Source: Symsagittifera roscoffensis (taxonomy: Eukaryota; Xenacoelomorpha; Acoela; Convolutidae). Taken from it: DNA of 64,000 bases. The stretch lies in contig NC_087068.1 in assembly GCF_963678635.1 (NCBI RefSeq), positions 51,128,563 through 51,192,562 of the forward strand, given 5' to 3'. The position numbers and the translations under genes are program-made. This document shows, one piece after another, positions 24,360 through 35,713 of the stretch (position 1 is its first letter; the number at the start of each line of letters is the position of its first letter). The notes below the pieces were generated by a model. That model was not told the DNA's origin. It did no database searches and worked only from the letters and a program-made list of their open reading frames with translations.

Positions 24360-25530
24360 TTAATAGCATTCAATACATCAAATACACTAAATACTAAAGG
24401 ACACTCAGGATCAGAAAAGACATACTCTAAAAACTGTTTCCCAAATGCAACGATTGTATAACATGTCAAATATTATGCAACGATTGTATAACATGTCAAA
24501 AAAATAAACTATAATCGAACCAAAAGCAAATTGCAGAAAAACAATCATTTATGGGACAAAGTCTATATTTTAATCATAAAATTTCTTTTGAAACAAAAAG
24601 ACCAATTTCACCATCCTTCGAAGAAAACTCTTATATAATGGTCATTTTTGATGCATTCACTCACTACGTAGCACTCCAGTACCTCATTGTAATGCATATT
24701 ATGCATATACAACACTCTACGAACATTGGATAGCTAACTTCGGATTACTCGAATTACTAGTCACAGACAACGGCACTGAATTCATTAATAACGAAATTAT
24801 CAAACTATGTCACTTATAAAACATCAAACTTAAACCACGTACATATCATGCATCTTGGACAAACGGATTAGTCGAAGGCATGAACCGCTCATTACAAGAA
24901 TATTTTAGATGTATTATTAATGGAAATGATACACGATATACCGAATGGTCAGCAGATGTAAAACTATTCCCCTTATCTTATAATTCACAAATTACAACAA
25001 CACTAGGAATGTCACCATACGAAATGGTAGTTAATCAAAAACCACGCAAACCAATCATGTTCACAGCAAATGCTCACAAAGACGCACAAGGTTGTTGTCA
25101 ACCAAATAAAGATTCAAGATGTTACAAACTACCATTACATACTCATGATGAAGATCACTTTCATCATCCACAAACTTTAAAATTAATTTTCGGCACACAT
25201 ACCGAATGGGTTTTAAATAGAGATAAAAACCATAATGAAGTATACCAAAAAGTAACAAAGAAATTGTTACAAAGTCAAAATATAAATAATCAAATTAATT
25301 CACGCTTTACACCAGCAACAGATTTAAAAATCGGAACACTTGTTTTAATTCTAAACTTAACTACACAAAAAAGAATTTCTAAAAAACTACAACCACTCCG
25401 AAAAGAACCATATCAAATAATTGATAAACCCACTGATGTAACATACAAACTTACTGATCCAAGTAAAAAAAATTGTTCAACATCGCAACAAACTCTTATC
25501 TTATTACCCAAAAGAATATGCACTTCGTGA
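24360..25530 (+). pseudogene. Element B integrase, HHCC zinc finger with doubled CC half
   Basis: GHSGSEKTYS (His at 24402-24404) begins the zinc finger. CNDCITC follows twice because of a 30-bp direct duplication. The catalytic core has MVIFDAFTHYVAL (Asp 24650-24652), LLVTDNGTEF (Asp 24766-24768) and GLVEGMNRSL (Glu 24874-24876). The last two are exactly 35 residues apart, as in the DD35E rule. Breaks include a stop at about 24817 and frameshifts near 24680 and 24720. From 24880 to 25530 a 216-codon open frame covers the end of the core and a long C-terminal domain with LQPLRKEPYQIIDKPTDVTY, as in Ty3/Gypsy integrases. Confidence 0.8.
24445..24500 (+). repeat. 30-bp direct duplication inside the integrase zinc finger
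   Basis: ATGCAACGATTGTATAACATGTCAAA occurs at 24445-24470 and 24475-24500. The period of 30 keeps the frame and doubles the Cys-containing half of the HHCC motif. Confidence 0.9.
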
Positions 25531-26843
25531 ATTAACTCAATTATATTCCTTCCCAGGTTTATAAATTGTTCGAAACAATCCAGAAATTGAGCAAAACCAA
25601 AATATCGATACAAATAACAATCAAAAAACCAACCAACGGAAAAATGTACCCCCCCAAACATTTTTTTATATCAGGAACAGAAACATCTCAAAAAGAAAAA
25701 AAAGATGACAGAAAAAGTTTAACCACAGGATCAAAATGAAGAATTTAAACATAGAGAATCATCACGACTTAGAAGTCAGCCACGTAAGAAATATGAAACA
25801 ATCATCCCACAATCTAAAATAATAAAGAAAGTTAAGTTTCAAAAACAACTTTTTTTAATATCAAATATCCAAATTCTTTTTAATCATTTTGATTTTTCAC
25901 ATTTTCGTAATAACATGCTGAAGACACACTTGAACAATTCTAGTTCAAAATCAGCCAAAAGAAATCACTCTCATTCATCACTTTATTGACACCAACACGA
26001 CTTTATTAGCCGTTAGATATTAATCTCCAGTCATAACTAAAACTATAATTTTAAGACCCCCAGGTCAAAAAAGCAACCTGCTATAGATTGACAATTAAAA
26101 TAAACACTATTTCAATATTACAACCCTCCCCTATTAAGTAATACAAAAATTAACAATATTTTCCCAACCCAGGCCTCAAAAACCCTCTAACCAAAATCAG
26201 CAAATTAGCTTGAAGATCAAAAGACTCATGATCATTTAGCCTAAAGTACAAATATTTCCGGTATACCCCCAATTGTCCAACAAGAAAACCAAAACCAGAA
26301 AGACCTCCCGAGCACCGTAAAATAACCCCTCATTTTCAACATTTGACAAAACCCAACACACTTGTCAAAAAGTCAATAAATAATCAGACCACACTTGAAT
26401 TTAGCCCGAAAAACTTAAAAAAGATTCGACGGAACGAGAAATTTCTTAAATGCTTCTTTCCGCGACAATCAACAATCTCAAACATATTTTTTCAAATCTT
26501 TTCATAAAATTTTTTTTTATCTTCTTAATTTTTTTATACTATTTCTAACTGATGCCTTTGAAACTTTAATAATCCTTTTGATAATTTTTTGCAACCTTTT
26601 TTAAAATTTTTTATTCCTTATTTGAAATATATTTCCAACTTTCCAAAATCCTTGATAACCTCAACAGGTACGATAATTTCAAGTCTATTTAAATATTTCA
26701 AACCATTTTTAGTAGAACTGATATTTTTCTACTATTCGTAATTTTTCTCACTTTTTTAACATCCCTAATATTGACAATGTGCAAATGTAGAAAAAAGGCA
26801 ATCATCACATTCGCTTTAGCAACCATCCTTTAAATTCTTTTTA
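25531..26843. other. Element B spacer after integrase
   Basis: Short broken frames with Gln/Asn/Arg-rich composition continue to about 25850. Then follows AT-rich sequence with T-runs (26440-26760) and no coding signal. It lies where gypsy-like elements place the pol-env junction. Confidence 0.45.
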
Positions 26844-27600
26844 TTGGAGAATACTATAGTAAACATAAGTTTTCTTTCTAAAAAGTTGAACACCCAACAT
26901 TTTTTCAAAATTGCTAATCAAACACCACCACCTCAGCCCCCACCAACAACCTACCAAGAAAACCCAATAATACCAACAACTACCCAAGACCCTCAAACAT
27001 CAACCCGCATTTCTTTTCAAGACAATCCATACACATTTGAAGAAAGACACGCACGATTATCTGAACCATTAGAACCAGTTGTTCGTCACGCACCTTTGAG
27101 CGAACCACAATACAAACCAACATATAACATATACCCCCCTCTCCAACAAGATCTTAATAGAGTAAGACATATAAGCCAAAATCAGAATACATTTGAAATA
27201 AATAGACAAACCATACATCCGAGACGAAATAGAAACTTTCAAACTCCCAGAGTTCAATTTAACATACACCAATCACCAGCATCAAATACTTCAGATCTTT
27301 CTAGTAGCACTTTACCAAAAACTCCCGCACTCACTTCACAACAAAGCACTTCTAATATTCCATCAGACTATTTAGGTTCAACTCCCACATGAGAGCAAAT
27401 TCGAGAAAATCCTTTCAACCCCCCAGCATCCACTGAACACCTACCATATCGGGCAACACACTCATACACTCAAGGTGAACCAAATATAGTAAATGAACCA
27501 ATAGATATTTCATCTGATACAACATTATCAACCTTGCCAGAAACACTTTACCTTCCATCAACACCTTCAAAAAGTCAAATATCACAAACATTTTTCCCCT
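26844..27600 (+). pseudogene. Pro/Gln/Thr-rich coding stretch before the env-like region
   Basis: A 182-codon open frame (26844-27392) stops at one TGA, but the same frame reads on to 27600 with the same composition, so one nonsense mutation seems to split a ~250-codon unit. It is rich in Pro, Gln, Thr, Ser and Asn, with a duplicated RHARLSEPLEP / RHAPLSEPQY motif around residues 73-93. No domain is recognised. It could be a mucin-like or disordered N-terminal part of the env-like protein or a separate product. Confidence 0.5.
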
Positions 27601-27739
27601 AAATTTTCCTACAAACCTTGACGCAAGATATCAAGAACAATCATCTAGTAATACCCCCCTACAATTAGATTGGAACACATTCGTAGCACCTCCGCCATTA
27701 TTTGGTCAACATCAAGAAAGTAGTAGACACCACAAGTGG

Positions 27740-30339
27740 GCACTAAACAGACTATAATATAGGAAAGATATCCACAAAAGATATTCAGGAACATAACATC
27801 CAAATACTTCCACAAAATAGTCTCACAGTAAAATTTGAAATTTCAAAAAGTCTCACACTGAATAACATTGTTAAACACCCTTATCCATTGGCTCCGCCAA
27901 ACATAACAGCTCAATATTTACCTCCCCCATTTATAACTACTGAAGTAATATATAAATACGATAGATACACTAAAAAGACAATTAGATATCTATCATTTTA
28001 TAACCCAAACTCAGGATTATCATACACATGTATAATCTAAGACTTCAGGATTTATTAGTAACGCACTACGAGTGTGAAGAAAATGAACAAAAAATATTAC
28101 ACAAATACGCAATAAATCAAGTAACACAATGTGAATCCGAGCCATAAGCTATAGAAACCACAAACATAGTAGCCACATTATACTCAAAAGCCCGAGCTAA
28201 ATATTACACAAATGTGCAATAAATCAAGTAACACAATGTGAATCCGAACCATAAGCTATAGAAACCACAAACATAGTAGCCACATTATACTCAAAAGCCC
28301 GATACAGGTTATAAAATCACAGCGACATTTTTCGAAAAGAAAGTACATTGTTCGCAAGTCTCAAACGGAAACAAAAATCGACTTAATCACGAGTCTTTTT
28401 ATCAAAGCAACATAGAAAGACTTTTACATCTATAACCCAAAGATTGTAAAAATGAGCTACTCAGATTAAATTTGACATCAAACAGAAACACAAACAGAAA
28501 ATTAGTAACTTTCAATTTTTTGCAGACTCTGCACACCAAGCAGAACTTAAAAGATATCAAGGACATTTTAGACTAGACGAAAAATATCCATACAATGGCG
28601 CACATGGAAGATTTAGTTATGATCTTCACGATAAACATTGGATACCACACAATGGACTAAATAATTCTTCAAACTGCAAAGCAGACACAAAAAATAAAGG
28701 ATACCAAGAAATAATGTTTTTCGATTGGAAAATACAACTTGAAAAAGTACAACTCACACGAGATTTAAATGATGACACTAAATTCTACCAAGGAATCAGA
28801 CTACCTTGCGAGAATGATCAAGGTTATTGTGATTGCACCACTAGGACACAAGCCACCACAATTGTCTGGTTTCCCGAAGACACTTGTACCACATTTCAGG
28901 TAGCAGAAATACACGTTAGAATGATAAAATTCTATCAAAAGTTTTTTATTGAATCAATACCGTTTGAAACTAGATAAATAAGACAACGAAACCATAAATT
29001 AAAAACATCCACAATATAGAAAATAAATTAACACGTTTTCAAATCTATCAAGAAACAGAACTAGCATGTAATTATAAAAATCCACTCTACATGACACAAT
29101 TTTCCGAAGTTCTTGTCGAATTTGAACAAGGTTTCCATATGAATACTGAAAAAATAATTAAAGACCACCACGCAACACAACATCCTCCAAATGAAGGAAC
29201 CTCATATATCCCAGTAAACCTTCTAAGAAACACAGGAAACATTGGTGGAAAAATAAAACCACAAAACACAGACAGTACACAATTACAGCAACTATCACTT
29301 ATGAACAGCACTTGTTTTGGAGCAATTCATTATGAATACACTAAGATATGAAATTAAATTACATAATTAGCAGAACTTGTCAAGAAATGCCACTATCAGA
29401 ACTAGAAACATTACATCAACTATGAGAACTCGAAAGAACACAGATTTTACAATCGCTAGCATTAGCAGTTCTAAAAATACCCTATTCAGGATTTTTATTT
29501 TCCAGAAATAGATCAAATTTCCTTGATTATGATGGAAACAATTTATGGTTTTATACTTGCACCAAAAAAGTATCACCTTTATATGTTTTTGAAGACAAAA
29601 GATGTTATAAAAGAATCCCAAGATTCTATAAAAACAAAGTACATTTTGCTGATACACTCTCCCGAAGTTGCAGTCCCATGTAGATTAGAAAACAGCCACA
29701 ATGTTGTTCAATTAAACCCCGACGATGACAAATACTATCTATTAACACCATATCCGACACTAATGCAACCATTAAAAAAAGTTTTCACCCAAAAATGCCC
29801 GCTATTGCCCGCAATCCAAATATTGATCTACAATCGATAGATAAACACTCCAAATCCGACATACAACATCACATTCGTACACAAGCATTTCAAGAACTAC
29901 TTACACAAATGGACACAAAACAACGACAGTCAATAGATCAAAATTTACGCAAACTTGCAGAAACCGGAGGCTTTTCAGATATTTTCCACACAAGATTATT
30001 GATGACTACATATCTTAAAGATATTGATGACTACATATATTTAAATGGCGAAAAAAATAGATCACAAGATATCTCACCGATAAATGTCTTTAGCTTCTTA
30101 ACGTTGAAAAACGAAATTCTTGTCTTTCTAGGATGGCTCTATTACATTTTAGAAAAATTGACTATATTATACGCAATGTTCAATTTTATTGGATTTTTTT
30201 TTCGCTATTAAAAGGAATCTATAACACATGCGCAATACATACACAAGTGAACCGACAAGCAAGCGTAGCACGCATACTATTTGCAGGATTTTTTGGAATT
30301 TTTTCTACATCAATAGACAAAATAGCTTTAGACGCATAA
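27740..30339 (+). pseudogene. Element B env-like membrane glycoprotein remnant (unit 1)
   Basis: A chain of frames reads as a secreted or membrane protein. It has several potential N-glycosylation sites, Cys-containing blocks such as CENDQGYCDCTT followed by TIVWFPEDTC (about 28810-28890), and FYTCTKKVSPLYVF then CYKRIPRFYKNKVHFADTLS (about 29550-29660). A strongly hydrophobic segment (ILVFLGWLYYILEKL, about 30115-30160) is followed by a second one (RILFAGFFGIFSTS, about 30265). Position after integrase and this architecture fit an env gene of a gypsy-like element. I cannot assign the fusion class. Stops and shifts are many, including a TAA at 30337 that is CAA in unit 2. Confidence 0.55.
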
Positions 30340-30650
30340 ATAAAAGAATATATTACAAAACTATCAACAAAACCAAACAGATATGATGAATCACAAAACA
30401 AAACAAACGTATCACCCACAGCACCACAGTTACCAAATTTACATCATAACCATCCGTTATCACTAGTATTACGAAACTTTAGAACTCTAGCGCTCGCAAA
30501 CCCTACAAATTCAAGACCTAACTATACGCAAAGCCCCATTCAGCACATAGTAGCACAACACTCCCAAAAGGATGATACATACAAACAAATAATCGAACAG
30601 CCCCATACCACTACCTTTCAATCTCAAAAAAATCACTTTTTTAGCCCACA

Positions 30651-32355
30651 ATGAGCCGACAAATTGGATCCCTCCACCGTTCAAATTCCCACCCAGCCAA
30701 TCTCGAAAATCCAATCCCCATCATCCCACTTTTTGCTTTCCCGCCACCTGATTCACCTTATGTTAACACATCATCACCTTATATTAACACAAATTCTGAT
30801 GCTAACTCAGATATCACAGTTTTTCATACAATCTCCCATTTTGAAAATTCCGACTTAGAAACCCCTGATGAATTTGCAGATTCAGAATCTAGCCCCCCAA
30901 CCTTTTCTCAACCCAGCCCCTCTACCTTCTCAAAACCTTTCTTTCAACCCATCCACTCCTAAACTCAATATGCATCCCCCTCTACCCCTTCTAATGTTTC
31001 CCAAGTAACTCCAACCTACTCCCCTTTTACAACTGGACGTTCCACAAACAATTCCCCTGACAATACCCAAATTTCTTATGAACTAAACAACCTCATAACG
31101 CTACAACAACAAATACAACACTCTCACACCCTAACTATTCATCAATTATCATCAACAATAACATCAACAAACCCACCAAACCCTACACCTTCTTCAGATT
31201 ACACCCCATCTCTAGCTCAATCATCCACATCCATGCAATCATCATCTAGTATTAACCGTGCATATCGAACCTTTAAACGAAAATTCCCTAACCGCCCGTT
31301 TCCATCCAAACCCGGAACCGCCCGAGAATACATCAATCACACAACTCTGAACCACACAATTTTGTAGATGAACATGTATTAATCCCTATATTCCATTGGA
31401 CATCCTATTATAACTTCACCCACCCCCTTGCTTTATCACTCCTTAACACAGCACAAGACATTGAAAGAAATAAGATTGAACTATTTAAACTAACTACAGC
31501 ACTAACCCCTCGACAATTCACGTACATCGGATTTAAAAAATTACTAAAAACCTCTACCGCACCCCGAGCTAATGAATATTCAACCGAATATAATGATCAC
31601 AATATCATCAGACCTAACCAAGGTCGTTTCCTCGACGACGATCAATTCGCTAACCCACAATTGACTGGAATTTTTTTTTATTAAAATACCTTATTTATTC
31701 ACACATAGCATACTAGACGAAAAACACGATCACATCGTTTCAGAAGCACTATCTGACATCCAATATTAAGAATCATTAAAAAAAATGAAACCTTTTCCTT
31801 AACATTTCACTTCTTTACACCCAAAACACGTTAAGAACTAAACAGACACACAACTACACATATTACCGATTCATACAAAATCATTTTGACTTACACACAT
31901 CATCACGACAACCCCATCACCGATTTCATTTCATTAACTTCAAATACACATCACCGTTTTTTCTTAATTTCTCATATTGTATTAAAAATCTTCAACGCAT
32001 CCTTCGTAATTATGACCCCATCACGCAGATGTATATATTCTCTCCCCTCACCAAAATCTTCAACGTAGAAGAGTCCCGACCACTCATTGTCCCGCATGAA
32101 CACATTCAGCCTATAGAAATATCCTTTTTAGAATTTATCCACAACACTAAGTACAATCATAAACTTTACAACCTAATCCAAAACACACCATATGAATTTT
32201 CCGTTGGCAGTGAAGAACTAAAAACCATTAAGGCACTCCAATTGCTTTGGCCACTGCTTCAAACTAAAAATATCATTCGCATATTAGCAAATTTACTAAC
32301 AACATCTGATGTCATGCACGATGTTTTTCCTCATGGCTTCTTTCCTGACGAATAA
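30651..32355 (+). pseudogene. Extra ORF of element B, downstream of env (unit 1), function unknown
   Basis: The ATG at 30651 overlaps the env-frame stop as ATGA. The first 104 codons (to 30962) are Pro/Ser/Thr-rich with YVNTSSPYINTNSDANSD repeats. After a stop and frame changes, coding continues with INRAYRTFKRKFPNRPFPSK, then a ~105-codon open stretch beginning HNFVDEHVLIPIFHW (about 31352-31680), and ends in a 108-codon frame (32029-32355) with KTIKALQLLWPLLQTKNIIR. A disordered N-terminus, a basic patch and a helical C-terminus are visible. I recognise no family. Total about 565 codons if one gene. Confidence 0.5.
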
Positions 32356-33919
32356 GGTAAATATGAATCGAATAATTTAAAACTAACAAACTCAAAATAA
32401 TACTAGCTAATATTTATGAAATGTTTTTTCTTTAGTCTTTAGATCACAATCATCTACAAACAGAAAAACCAAATAAAAATACAAAACTTTTATAAATAAA
32501 AAACTTTTATTAACAAATCGCACTGAATGATGCAGTAAAGTTCTTTCCCCACAGTAGTCAATAAATCTATAAATTATTTTCCCCAACGTAGTAAAATTAA
32601 ATACGATGAAAATCAATTAATAATATAAACCCCCACAAAGCAGTAAAATTCAACCTTCAAGTAATAAATTTATACAAGAAGAAGAGCAGTACTAACCTTT
32701 TATATTGTTTCTGTATATTCACTCGCACAAGAATTCTAACCAAATTTGCACAGCTCGCCCACGAAGAATTGATTAAATTAAAGAATTCAAATTTTAACTT
32801 TCACTAACAACAACTCAAACATGCGATAACAAGTTTCCAACTTTCTGCTAACCCGATTGGAATGGAATTATATAATAGCCCAAACTAACCAACGCAGCTT
32901 ACTAAACACCATAAACCACAAACTAACAGCATGACTAAGAAAAGAAAACCCACGGTACTCAAACCGGATTAAGCCAGCTTAAGAACTGGAAAATTTATTC
33001 TTTTGAAGACTATTGACAAGTCAAAAAAAAATAGTAAAACACCAAAAAGTCACAAAACAAACTCATACCAAACAATTTGATTTTTAAGAAAAGGACACAT
33101 TTAAAATAAGAAAAGGAAAAAACCAGTAACAAAACTAACATAAAAAACCAGCATGCAATCAAACCCCCACTCCTGGCCTAACCCACCAGAAGAGGACGTC
33201 CTGAGCATGCCTAATAGCCGGCCTAACCCACCGTAATTCAAAACACGCTTTGTGGCACACTCCCAATTTTTGACAAGATTTACTCAAGGGTGAGTAACTC
33301 TTAAAAATAACAGAACTAAAATCAAAAGCTTTTGCGATAACAACTAATAGAAATCATAACAAAAAAACCAAATTAACAAAATTTTTGTATTTGTAAATCA
33401 TATAATGCAGTATATAGATCATACACGTCAACAAAGACGAGCATCAAGAAACTAGACGACCCCCTCACATTCAATCTGCAGAATGGCTAAACACAACCGA
33501 TATGCGACTCACAATCACAAAACAAAATGATTTGAAGTACGACTTGGCATCGCAGCAAAGGACTTCATTGAACCAGACCAATGACCATCTCGATGTTTGA
33601 GCATACGTACAGATCCGAGTTGCAAGGCATTCCCTCCAAACTCAATCTTCACGCCATTTCCAGATAAGATCGAAACACAACCAGTTCTCCACAAAACAGA
33701 ACGATCAATCATAACAAACCATTTTGAAATCAAATTGATTTCGTTGGCTGTCACAGTCATTGTTGAATGACAACCCTTATATCGACCATTCTAGCTTCCT
33801 GGAAGTCCTTTCTCCAAGAACGGAATAAGAAACCGTTCGCGAATTACCAACGATAATCATCCATCCTTCATTACAGATAGAAGATGAAAGATTCAAAAAC
33901 TCTGTAAACCCCGGATGGG
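32356..33919. other. Element B 3' non-coding region
   Basis: About 1.5 kb of AT-rich DNA between the last sense ORF and the 3' LTR. It includes two GGCCTAACCCACC direct repeats (33175 and 33220) around a perfect palindrome AGGACGTCCT, and the antisense ORF at 33515-33760. No clear polypurine tract adjoins the LTR. Confidence 0.5.
33515..33760 (-). CDS. Small antisense ORF near the 3' LTR (unit 1), unknown
   Basis: 81 codons with an ATG start, preceded in frame by a TAG 36 bases upstream. It encodes a mixed protein with TGCVSILSGNGVKIEFGGN in the middle and a Ser/Arg/His-rich end. It is somewhat richer in G+C than its surroundings. In unit 2 (41290-41535) the frame is open with one visible residue change (Leu to Trp at residue 22). 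The duplication is too recent for this conservation to prove coding. No domain is recognised. Confidence 0.3.
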   Translation of the reverse strand: MTVTANEINLISKWFVMIDRSVLWRTGCVSILSGNGVKIEFGGNALQLGSVRMLKHRDGHWSGSMKSFAAMPSRTSNHFVL

Positions 33920-34306
33920 TGGAACCAGATCTATACTATGATTTTTTTATTGGTTATAAATTAGATATTTTATCACTATAAAATGTTTAATACTAACCAA
34001 ACATACTCCATCGAATTAACAACCCACTTATTTGTAAGTGCTGAAATTACTTGTAATTTCAGCACCAGAGAGTTTTGAATTTAACTTAGAACTTAGTTGC
34101 CTCTCTTAGAGACCTACTCGCAATAAACCAGTATAGTTTAGATCTATTGAGACTAATTGTGACTAGCAGATATAAGAGTAAGATTAAGATCGGTATTAGA
34201 CTAAGAAGTTGCACGAACCTATCCGGCAGAAAAAAAGATAGCGTGACGAGCAGACGGTGTACCCTATCTGAAATTACTCTATGAGTTAAACCTCAAGCAG
34301 AACTCA
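33920..34306 (+). repeat. Element B 3' LTR (unit 1)
   Basis: It begins TGGAACCAGATCTAT and ends AGAACTCA. Homology with the 5' LTRs ceases after TCT at 34309, where flanking DNA (TGATTCGC) begins. The hairpin arms at 34038-34065 are perfectly complementary (13 bp, TT loop). No matching target duplication was found at 16745 or 10958. Confidence 0.75.
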
Positions 34307-35127
34307 TCTTGATTCGCTGTTTATTACACCCTCCACTTTGCCTTTTGTTGGAAATAATAGGTGTTTTCTTGGTTTTTTTTTCTCGATCTTGATTGATAAA
34401 AACTTTAAGTCGGCTGTTATTATCTTGGTTTATATCATACAAAACATTTTTGCTGCATCTTTTTCTATTTCTCTTTTAAATTCCTAAATCTAGAGTTTTC
34501 TAAAAGTCCATTTTTTTTTAAAAAACTAATCAAATCGAATTTTTTAAACGTTTTTCTTCCGCCTTGGTTGATGCAGTCAAAATTTCGATACTTTTGCTAT
34601 AATAAATTTTGTTTTCAAAAACATCTATGCAAAGTTCGTTTCTAGTTCATCAGAAAAATTTCAGAAAACTTCGAGGTCAAACATGGCGATTAAAATACGA
34701 ATTTAAAAGTGCATTCAAACAACTGAATGTTCACTAAAGGGTTAAGTTGGTTGCAGGAGCAGGAAAAATTGTAATAAAATGTTCTGGTTCAAACAAACCG
34801 GTTAGAACACCATACAGCTCGAGTGTTTAGGTAATGAAATTAAATTGAACTATATGTTATAGAAAGACCATCAGTTTGCTCATAAGTTTCACTGGTTGCT
34901 AACTTATGTAACCCTTTAGTTGATTCAATTATTCTACCTCTTGAAAGTTACCTGTAAAACATTTAATTTACATTAGACAAAAAATTAGGGATTTTTGTGA
35001 CTCAGAACTATGCATACAGGAGCACACGCCGTCAAGGGCAAATTCTTGCCGTGGGTTATTTTTTTTCTGAAAAATATGATTGTTTTTGTCATCAGAAAAA
35101 CCCTGATATGATTAATATTATGAGTTC
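34307..35127. other. AT-rich flank between the LTR and the FX block (unit 1)
   Basis: No coding signal and no similarity elsewhere, apart from its own duplicate at 42082-42902. T-runs are frequent. Confidence 0.5.
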
Positions 35128-35713
35128 AAAATAAGAACTTGAGACTCCTGAGATCTGAAGTGGCGGCAGGTTGGGCGGATATTTCGCACGCCCCGAGAGG
35201 CTTCAACGAGTTGGCTGACATCTTGATAGTACTGGATGAGATGTTATATCTGGAGGTCTCGAACCTGGCGAGACTGTTGAACCTGAAGCCAGAAATTGGT
35301 GAAGATCAACACGTGATAAACCATTTGACAGCTTGCATGTATTTCAGATATATGGAGCTCATCAACAGTTCAGTGAGCCCGGTGCATGATCGGAACAATG
35401 TGGTCGATGCGGCGAAGTTACTGGAGTCGTTGGTATATCGGCTCACTCAATAAAGGGGAAGGTGGCCATTATCGCCACAGAGACTCGTGAGCGTGGGGGA
35501 TCAAAACCAAAGAAACCGCTCCTCCCTTGATAGTCCAGTTATGGGAATTTATGCAGAATGAGCTTAATCAGGCAGATGTTTATTTCACTAGCGAACAATA
35601 CTATCATTTCTGGAATGATCACGCCACGGTAGAACTGTGAACGAAAAAGGCACACGAAATCTTGAGATTCTTGAGTCCCTGCTGGGAGAAAAGGTAAAAG
35701 CGAGCAAGACAAC
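35128..35713 (+). pseudogene. FX family, copy 1, 5'-truncated helical block (unit 1)
   Basis: The frame to 35453 starts LRLLRSEVAAGWADISHA and runs 104 codons to VVDAAKLLESLVYRLTQ. It is predicted helical, with no Cys cluster. The same protein segment, more broken, lies at 48415-48730. Coding continues in other frames (LWEFMQNELNQADVYF) to the duplication junction. The abrupt start at 35128, against AT-rich DNA, is a 5' truncation relative to copy 2. Function unknown; resembles a gag-like or structural protein by composition only. Confidence 0.45.

Larger units (their letters stand above)
27941..35713. repeat. 7.77-kb tandem duplication, unit 1
   Basis: It runs from inside the env-like region through the 3' LTR into the FX family block. 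The next unit starts at 35714. The junction joins ...CAAGACAAC to TGAAGTAATA with only AC as microhomology. Units differ by scattered single bases and short homopolymer changes. Confidence 0.9.

Noticed and set aside
33860-33919. Polypurine tract before the 3' LTR
   Set aside because: A purine-rich GATAGAAGATGAAAG lies ~45 bp upstream, too far from the LTR start to call.
16745-34315. Target-site duplication of element B
   Set aside because: Bases before 16750 and after 34306 do not match; ends may be misplaced or the insertion rearranged.
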